Shown: positions 59,511 to 64,000 of the stretch, in pieces | Layout: each line of letters opens with the position of its first letter | Numbering within the stretch: position 1 is the first letter of the stretch | Assembly (NCBI GenBank): GCA_046349915.1 | Contig: JAXMBL010000003.1 | Span: 2,368,569-2,432,568, forward strand | DNA from: CAIXSC01 sp046349915 | GTDB lineage: Bacteria; Planctomycetota; Planctomycetia; Pirellulales; Pirellulaceae | DNA length: 64,000 nt | Direction: 5' to 3' | The notes under the pieces: generated by a model | Databases searched by the model: none | What the model was told of the DNA's origin: nothing | The model's input: the letters and a program-made list of their open reading frames with translations, nothing else | Made by a program: the position numbers and the translations under genes

Positions 59511-59929
59511 TTGGCCGCACCTCTGGCTGTTGCCTCGCGTGCCAGCTTGGTGACGATGTCGCTGTATGCAGCTGTGACCAGCGCCCGAAGAGCCTGGGCA
59601 TCGTAGGCAACACCTGGATGAAGCTTGACGTGCCGCATGTACTTGCCTGAGCCTTGAAGCAGGCCCGTCGGGTCTGGAAGCGACGCGCCCTGAAAGAAGC
59701 CCACGTTGACGTGCTTGGTGAAGACGTTGACGTAGGCGAAGCCAGCATCCTCGACGCAGCCGGTGGGACAACCATCGTGCATGACCTCGTGGACAGCGCT
59801 GCCGCAGCGGCGGATCTCGGCGAACCACTCAGTGGCGAGTGCGCCAAGTTCAGGTGGTCTTGAGGCGAGCCAGGCATCGATGGCCGGGTCGTGTAGCGAC
59901 GTGCCGTTGAAACGGAGAAGCGAGATCAT
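59495..59929 (-). CDS. DUF1801 family protein
   Basis: 144 residues from ATG 59929 (MISLLRFNGTSLHDPAID). AYVNVFTKHVNVGFFQGASL and DPTGLLQGSGKYMRHVKLHP are the hallmarks of DUF1801, a YdhG/frataxin-like small domain of unknown function. It is the first gene of the cassette opened by attC B. The last 12 bp recur at 51420, attached to the uninterrupted repeat copy, showing a second, truncated copy of this cassette. Confidence 0.85.
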   Translation of the reverse strand: MISLLRFNGTSLHDPAIDAWLASRPPELGALATEWFAEIRRCGSAVHEVMHDGCPTGCVEDAGFAYVNVFTKHVNVGFFQGASLPDPTGLLQGSGKYMRHVKLHPGVAYDAQALRALVTAAYSDIVTKLAREATARGAAKHMKD

Positions 59930-59978
59930 GGGTCGCGGTAGATCCGTGGGGCCGAACGACTTCGATCACGGGGCCGAA

Positions 59979-60699
59979 GGACGAACGACCAAGGTAACCC
60001 GGCGGCGACCGAGAACCATTGCCTTCAGAATCAACCCGATCCGCCGCTCGGGTTGATGTACGCCCAACATGGGCGTGGGTTTGTGGGGTGCGGAACTCGT
60101 CAGAGTTCTCAGTCCCCTGTGTTTAGTTCCGATCTTTTTACGGGAGTCAGAATACCAAATGGATAGCTCGTAAGAAAGCAACACGAGGCGAGGGCAACTG
60201 CGACGTCTTAGGCGTGCTAGTGCGACCGACCGTGGGAAGGAAGCCTGCGAATGTGCGGTCAAGCGGACGACTCACTCGGTTCGCCACCTTCACGCCAAGA
60301 CCTGCGAGGCTGGACCTGTTATTTCGCGCTAGTCCCGATCAAAAGTTTCTTTGCCGAATTGAACTAGTGGGGCCGGCGCCGCGTGCGTTCCTGTTACTGG
60401 AGGCAATGGCGTAAACCGCGCACCCGCATACGAAATCTCTTGGCCCTAGGACTTCCCCAGGAAGAAGCCGTTCCGTTCGGTTCTAGCTCACGAAGCGCTT
60501 GGTTGATGGTTCATTGCCACGGTGTACAAAGCACGCTCAGCAACGAGTATCTCCACCAAGACGGCTTGGTCAGTCTGTCCACTCTCTGGAGCCAGCTTGC
60601 TCCCAAGTTTCGAAACGCCTAGTGCGGACCCGCATGCTAGGTGTTGTGGGAGGCGCCCGGCGCAAGCCGACCCCTATCCCGATGGCATAGTTATCGGGC
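59979..60699 (-). other. attC site (B) interrupted by group II intron remnant B
   Basis: Minus strand: GCCCGATAAC (60690-60699) at the 5' side and GTTCGTCC (59979-59986) at the 3' side. Removing 60058-60683 leaves about 95 bp with AACTATGCC-ATCAACCCGAGC and CGCCGCCGGGTTACCTTGGTC. The 5' box is the exact complement of GTTATCGGGC, which opens the same (PP2C) cassette at 61364. Confidence 0.78.
60058..60683 (+). mobile_element. Group II intron remnant B (about 626 bp)
   Basis: Starts GTACGCCCAACATGGGCG and keeps about 250 bp of domain I (tggatagctcgtaagaaag, gaccgaccgtgggaagg, cacgccaagacctgcgag). At about 60309 it jumps to the maturase C-terminal coding part (ggacctgttatttcgcgc) with an in-frame stop (gaactag), then the 3' tail ending ctatcccgat. 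No working maturase is encoded. Confidence 0.85.
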
Positions 60700-60707
60700 G
60701 GTTGAGT

Positions 60708-61346
60708 TCAGATTGAGTATCGTTTGCGACTTCGATGTTGAGGCGGATTTCGAGCAGCAACGATTCCGACATCGTCCCACAAGTCTCCGGAGGGCAATCG
60801 TACCATTTCGAGGCATCGGTTTGGAATAGTGTAGAAATTAGACTGTGCAATTATCGGTGTGATCGCATCACGCTTCGCGTAATCGAAGAAACCATCAGTC
60901 GCGACGAGCAAAACGCCATTGAGTGGCGCATGGGTGAAAGAAACAGGCGATGCATTGCCGGAACCAAGCCGTGGTTTTCGGTTTTGGTTTCTCGTGAGGT
61001 CGTCAACTTGACTGTAGTTGATTATCCAAGCACACGAATCGCCAACGCTCGCGCCAGCAATTCCATAGGGCCTAATATCTATGACCACTGCGGTCGATTC
61101 TCCTATCGATATTCCGTGATCGATTTGTCGAAGTAGATCCGCCCATTGATCTGCGGAATGAATCGCAGGAAAGGAGGACTTAACTTCGCGGATAACGGAT
61201 TCAGCGGCCAGGTCACCGTACCCAACCCCACCAGCACCATCGGCGACCACTATTACGGTGCGATCATCGTGTGCGATGAAGGCAATACGGTCTTCGCACC
61301 GATCACGATACGATTCGGTGGCAGTGACTGTCTCGACATTTCCCAT
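60708..61346 (-). CDS. PP2C-family protein phosphatase
   Basis: 212 residues from ATG 61346, which directly follows the R' box of attC F; the longer reading from 61415 starts inside that site. Metal-binding motifs: RCEDRIAF (about 13), VVADGAGGVGYGD (about 35), GASVGDSCAW (about 100), LLVATDGFFDYA (about 145) and DLWDDVGIVAA (about 187). Mn/Mg-dependent Ser/Thr phosphatase, short form. Single-gene cassette; possible counterpart of the window's Ser/Thr kinases. Confidence 0.87.
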   Translation of the reverse strand: MGNVETVTATESYRDRCEDRIAFIAHDDRTVIVVADGAGGVGYGDLAAESVIREVKSSFPAIHSADQWADLLRQIDHGISIGESTAVVIDIRPYGIAGASVGDSCAWIINYSQVDDLTRNQNRKPRLGSGNASPVSFTHAPLNGVLLVATDGFFDYAKRDAITPIIAQSNFYTIPNRCLEMVRLPSGDLWDDVGIVAARNPPQHRSRKRYSI

Positions 61347-61363
61347 GTGGCTGTGATGCGTGA

Positions 61364-61457
61364 GCCCGATAACGACTACGCTAACCCGGTCGCCGCGAGC
61401 GAGCTTCCATCTCAAAAACCCATGTTCGGCAACTCGGGTTCAGCGTGTTGTTATCCG
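61364..61457 (-). other. attC site (F), uninterrupted
   Basis: Minus strand: GCGGATAAC-AACACG-CTGAACCCGAG at the 5' side and CCGGGTTAGCGTAGTC-GTTATCGGGC at the 3' side, 94 bp. The spacing and the TNAACCCGA box match the well-known aadA attC (AACAATTCGTTCAAGCCGA). It separates the DUF1801-like and PP2C genes. Confidence 0.8.
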
Positions 61458-61478
61458 CCGCGTCGCTAACCGTTGCTG

Positions 61479-61835
61479 TCAAAGCCCAAGCTCTTTTCGC
61501 GATGCAAGAGCGAGTTTTCTGACCAGTTTGTCAGGAATGGGCTTTTCTGCTGAAAAGGTAATGCCTGTCTTGGTTGCTTTGAGTCCTGCGGCGGCAATAT
61601 CGACGGCAAGGACAGCGATGGCGCCTTTGCTTACGTATAGGCCACATTGTTTGCTGAATGCCGCGTAGCCTGCAATGATTGTCTTTCCGAACCCGAACCC
61701 GGGCAGATCGTACATGATTAGCTCTTCTGCGTCAGGAAGGGCTTTTGCGAGTTGTGCGCGAAGTTGTACCAACAGAGGTTGAAACGACTCAGGTGCCGCA
61801 GTGATATAGGCGTCATGGTCTTTGAATTTTGTCAT
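61479..61835 (-). CDS. DUF1801/YdhG-like protein
   Basis: 118 residues from ATG 61835. PESFQPLLVQLRAQLAKALP, EELIMYDLPGFGFGKTIIAG, FSKQCGLYVSKGAI and TGITFSAEKPIPDKLVRKL match the YdhG/DUF1801 small-domain family, loosely related to frataxin. Single-gene cassette bounded by attC C and attC F, which share the complementary boxes GTTATCCG / CGGATAAC. Confidence 0.88.
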   Translation of the reverse strand: MTKFKDHDAYITAAPESFQPLLVQLRAQLAKALPDAEELIMYDLPGFGFGKTIIAGYAAFSKQCGLYVSKGAIAVLAVDIAAAGLKATKTGITFSAEKPIPDKLVRKLALASRKELGL

Positions 61836-61971
61836 GCCAAAGTGGTCTCGACGGGTATGGGTTGTCGTTGGGTAAGCGAGTGAAATCTCAGTCGGATAAC
61901 GACCAAGGTAACACGGCGGCGACCGAGAACAATTGCCTTCAGAATCGACCCGATTCGCCGCTCGGGTTCAG

Positions 61972-63337
61972 GTACGCCCAACATGGGCGTGAGTTTGTGG
62001 GGTGCGGAACTCGTCAGAGTTCTTAGTCCCCTGTGTTTAGTTCCGATCTTTTTACGGGAGTCAGAATACCAAATGGATAGCTCGTAAGAAAGCAACACGA
62101 GGCGAGGGTAACCGCGGGAGGGCGACCGACCGTGGGAAGGAAGCCTGCGAATGTGTGGTCAAGCGGACGAATCACTCGGTTCGTCGCATTCACGCCAAGA
62201 CCTGCGAGGCTACGTACAGAAACCACATAGAGGCCGACAACTCCCGGCGAGCGTGCGTGAGAACGCGAAGCCGAATCGGAAAATGGGAGTGGAGGTAGAT
62301 GTGGAGCTTGCGCAGGGACAACTCACGTTCTTATTTGGGGAGATCTGTCAGCGTACCCGGCAGTAAGGCTTGCCTGAAAACCGGGGCGGTCGAGGCAACT
62401 CGACTCGCGCGAGCAGAAGTCAGCAGAGGCCGTAGTACCGCTCTTCGGTTTCCGACCCAAACGATCTGCACAAGGAGCAGTCAAGCAAGTCCAAACTCAT
62501 ATCCGTTCTGGATACCGGCATTGCCTGGATATGGACTTGTCCAAATTCTTCGACCGCGTGCAACACGACGTGCTGCTCGTCCGAGTAGCCCGGAAGGTTC
62601 GCGACAAACGCTTGCTGCGTTTGATCGGTCGGTATTTGCGTGCGGGCGTGATGGTCGATCGCCTGTGGGAGCCAGCGCACGAAGGAACGATGCAGGGCGG
62701 CCCGCTTTCTCCCCTGTTAGCCAACATTTTGTTGGATGACTTTGACAAGGAACTGGAGAAGCGCGGTCTCCGATTCGTTCGCTATGCCGATGACTTCTTG
62801 GTGTTCACCAAGACGGAGCGGTCGGCGCAACGCGTCTTTCGTACGTTCGAGTAAGCCCCAAGAATGTCGTCAAGTTCAAAGACCGGGTCCGAGAGATCAC
62901 CCGCCGCACGCGCGGCATCTCGATGAAGACTCGGTTACGAGAGCTGGGCGACTACTTGCGTGGCTGGACCGGTTATTTCGCGTTAGTCCCGATCAAGAGT
63001 TTCTTTGTCGAACTGGACAAGTGGGTCCGGCGTCGCGTGCGTTCCTGTTACTGGAAGCAATGGCGTAAACCGCGCACCCGGATACGAAATCTCTTGGCCC
63101 TAGGACTTCCCCCGGAAGAAGCCGTTCCGTTCGGTTCTAGCTCACGAGGCGCTTGGTTCATGGCTCATTGCCACAGCGTACAAAGCACGCTCAGCAATGA
63201 GTATCTCCACCAAGACGGCTTGGTCAGTCTGTCCACTCTCTGGAGCCAGCTTGCTCCCAAGTTTCGAAACGCCTAGTGCGGACCCGCATGCTAGGTGTTG
63301 TGGGAGGGGCCCGGCGCAAGCCGGCCCCTATCCCGAT
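61972..63337 (+). mobile_element. Group II intron remnant C (about 1366 bp), the longest copy
   Basis: Starts GTACGCCCAACATGGGCG and includes about 470 bp of ribozyme 5' part (gaccgaccgtgggaagg, cagaaaccacatagaggc, ggggagatctgtcagcg, aagtcagcagaggcc), then at 62440 jumps into the reverse transcriptase, which continues to 63276. The 3' tail has tgcggacccgcatgctaggt, a hairpin around ccggcgcaagccgg and ctatcccgat, as in domain V/VI of bacterial group II introns. It lies on the strand opposite to the cassette genes, as is typical of introns that target attC sites. Confidence 0.88.
62441..63276 (+). pseudogene. Group II intron reverse transcriptase/maturase, 5'-deleted and frameshifted
   Basis: The frame from 62441 reads LFGFRPKRSAQGAVKQVQTH, DMDLSKFFDRVQHDVLL, GGPLSPLLANILLDD and the catalytic FVRYADDFLVFTK, then hits TAA at 62852-62854. 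In another phase it resumes at about 62857 with KNVVKFKDRVREITRRTRG, WTGYFALVPIKSFFVELDKW and the maturase (GIIM) end RSCYWKQWRKPRTRIRNLL to the TAG at 63276. RT motifs 0-3 are missing and motifs 4-7 plus maturase are split, so it is non-functional. Confidence 0.93.
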
Positions 63338-63442
63338 CGCCTTGTTGGGGGCGTTGTGGGCGAGGGACCGTTCCACGGCGAACCCTCCCTGTGGGATTGT
63401 GGCAAACCTATCTGGTAGTTGCAACCAGTTTTCCGATCCTTC
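63338..63442. repeat. Direct repeat of about 105 bp, first copy
   Basis: From cgccttgttggggg to ttttccgatccttc; matches 63891-63996 with few differences (gagggaccgttccacgg, tgtgggattgtggcaaacc and aaccagttttccgat are shared exactly). Each copy starts inside the R'' box of an attC site, so on the minus strand it is the 3' end of two neighbouring cassettes. Confidence 0.88.
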
Positions 63443-63811
63443 GCGGACAGACAAGCTCAACAGTCCGTGCGTCACCCATCAGCAACAGATCAATCATGGT
63501 GCGACCATCTTCGCAGTTTGGTAATCACCGGATCAGCGGCGACCGGAAGAGAACTCGCGAATCCCCGTTATGGAGCACGCTCGATGAGTCCGGAATCTGA
63601 CGCCGAGCTGGGACAAGACACTCGATCCTGATGTATGCGAGCATCCGCTGAACTCGACAACCGAGAGCCACCACGCCTCGATTGCCCCATGGGCGCGCTG
63701 GCGAATGACGCGCTGACAACCAAGGCGCTGACACACACTGTGACACGCGGCCGCGACTGGCCGACGATACCAACGAATCCTGCGGCGGACGAGAGGACGG
63801 AAAACTCGACG
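63443..63811. other. Cassette with no recognised gene
   Basis: The cassette between attC D and attC C. Minus-strand open frames here (about 63525-63845) show no family similarity and begin inside the attC site. It may be a non-coding or decayed cassette. Confidence 0.45.
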
Positions 63812-63904
63812 GCCCCAACGACCAAGGTAACCCGGCGGCGACCAAGAACCATTGCTATCAGAATCGACCCGATCCGCCGCTCGGGTTGAGCGCCTTGTTG
63901 GGGC
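63812..63904 (-). other. attC site (D), uninterrupted
   Basis: 93 bp bounded by perfect 8-bp inverted boxes GCCCCAAC and GTTGGGGC. Minus strand: GCCCCAAC-AAGGCG-CTCAACCCGAGCGGCG ... CGCCGCCGGGTTACC-TTGGTC-GTTGGGGC. AACAAGGCGCTCAACCCGA compares with AACAATTCGTTCAAGCCGA of the aadA attC. It is the intact counterpart of site C. Confidence 0.83.
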
Positions 63905-63996
63905 GTCTTTGGGCGAGGGACCGTTCCACGGCGAACCCACCCTGTGGGATTGTGGCAAACCTTTTGGGTAAGAGCAACCAGTTTTCCGATGCTTCC
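63891..63996. repeat. Direct repeat of about 105 bp, second copy
   Basis: Second copy of the 63338-63442 repeat, beginning at the attC D boundary and reaching the right edge of the window. Confidence 0.87.
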
Positions 63997-64000
63997 TGGT

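Larger units (their letters stand above)
61891..63352 (-). other. attC site (C) interrupted by group II intron remnant C
   Basis: Minus strand: GCCCCCAAC (63344-63352) at one end and GTTATCCGAC (61891-61900) at the other. Without the intron (61972-63337) it reads CCCCAACAAGGCG-CTGAACCCGAGCGGCG ... CGCCGCCGTGTTACCTTGGTC-GTTATCC, about 96 bp, nearly identical in plan to attC D. Confidence 0.8.

Noticed and set aside
62531..62854. Intact reverse transcriptase gene
   Set aside because: The ORF with YADD is only the middle of the enzyme; RT motifs 0-3 are missing and the maturase domain is in another phase.

Overview
The window is high-GC chromosomal DNA from a planctomycete, most likely a member of the Pirellulales. 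The evidence is a Planctomycetes/Verrucomicrobia-type bacterial microcompartment (BMC) operon, two DUF1501 proteins, an exosortase, large secreted proteins whose N-termini end in the planctomycete-type export motif (EPLEPRSLMA, FERCENRDLMA), a sigma factor paired with a Ser/Thr kinase, and many short palindromic or heptamer repeats between genes. No rRNA, tRNA or CRISPR array was seen.

Left part (1-14.1 kb). A truncated exopolysaccharide tyrosine kinase and an exosortase lie on the minus strand. A roughly 217-bp tandem repeat array follows (3.1-4.15 kb). Next come a minus-strand operon (FabH-like synthase, YqgE, methyltransferase) and a divergent plus-strand operon (CpsB/YwqE-type phosphatase, HExxH protein, sugar-nucleotide epimerase). 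Single genes follow: a small membrane protein, an unknown, a DJ-1/PfpI protein, a class-I amidotransferase-like protein that lacks its cysteine, and an OleA-like condensing enzyme. Housekeeping part (14.2-22.0 kb): a highly acidic protein, ileS with an in-frame minisatellite, purN whose start codon lies inside a heptamer array, and two DUF1501 proteins.

BMC part (22.3-30.3 kb). One plus-strand operon encodes a DeoR regulator, PduL phosphotransacylase, two hexamer shell proteins, acetate kinase, three pentamer shell proteins, CoA-acylating aldehyde dehydrogenase, an unknown protein with an encapsulation-like N-terminus, and a class II (fuculose/rhamnulose-phosphate type) aldolase. Together these can turn a deoxysugar phosphate into lactaldehyde, acyl-CoA, acyl phosphate and acid plus ATP. 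Immediately downstream are an ECF sigma factor, a membrane Ser/Thr kinase with an anti-sigma-like zinc finger at one end and a DJ-1/PfpI domain at the other, and a secreted glycosidase-like/Calx-beta protein that also ends in a DJ-1/PfpI domain. Then come a YbjN-like protein, an ABC-2 exporter, a 1910-residue SdrD-B/VWA/cadherin-like/propeller surface protein and a divergent NarL-type two-component system.

Right part (47.6-64 kb). This is a patchwork of small minus-strand genes, repeats and mobile DNA. From about 52.9 kb to the right edge I read it as an integron gene-cassette array. Short minus-strand genes (SUKH, zinc-ribbon, DUF1801, PP2C and others) are separated by attC-like palindromes of about 90-130 bp whose end boxes match in the way cassette recombination predicts. 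Three attC sites are split at the same place by plus-strand group II intron remnants of about 1366, 626 and 319 bp, which look like an internal-deletion series; a fourth site is empty. An IS66-family element with an exact 8-bp target duplication sits in one cassette. The integron integrase would be expected beyond the right edge. The integron reading rests on visual motif comparison and has not been tested with a covariance model.
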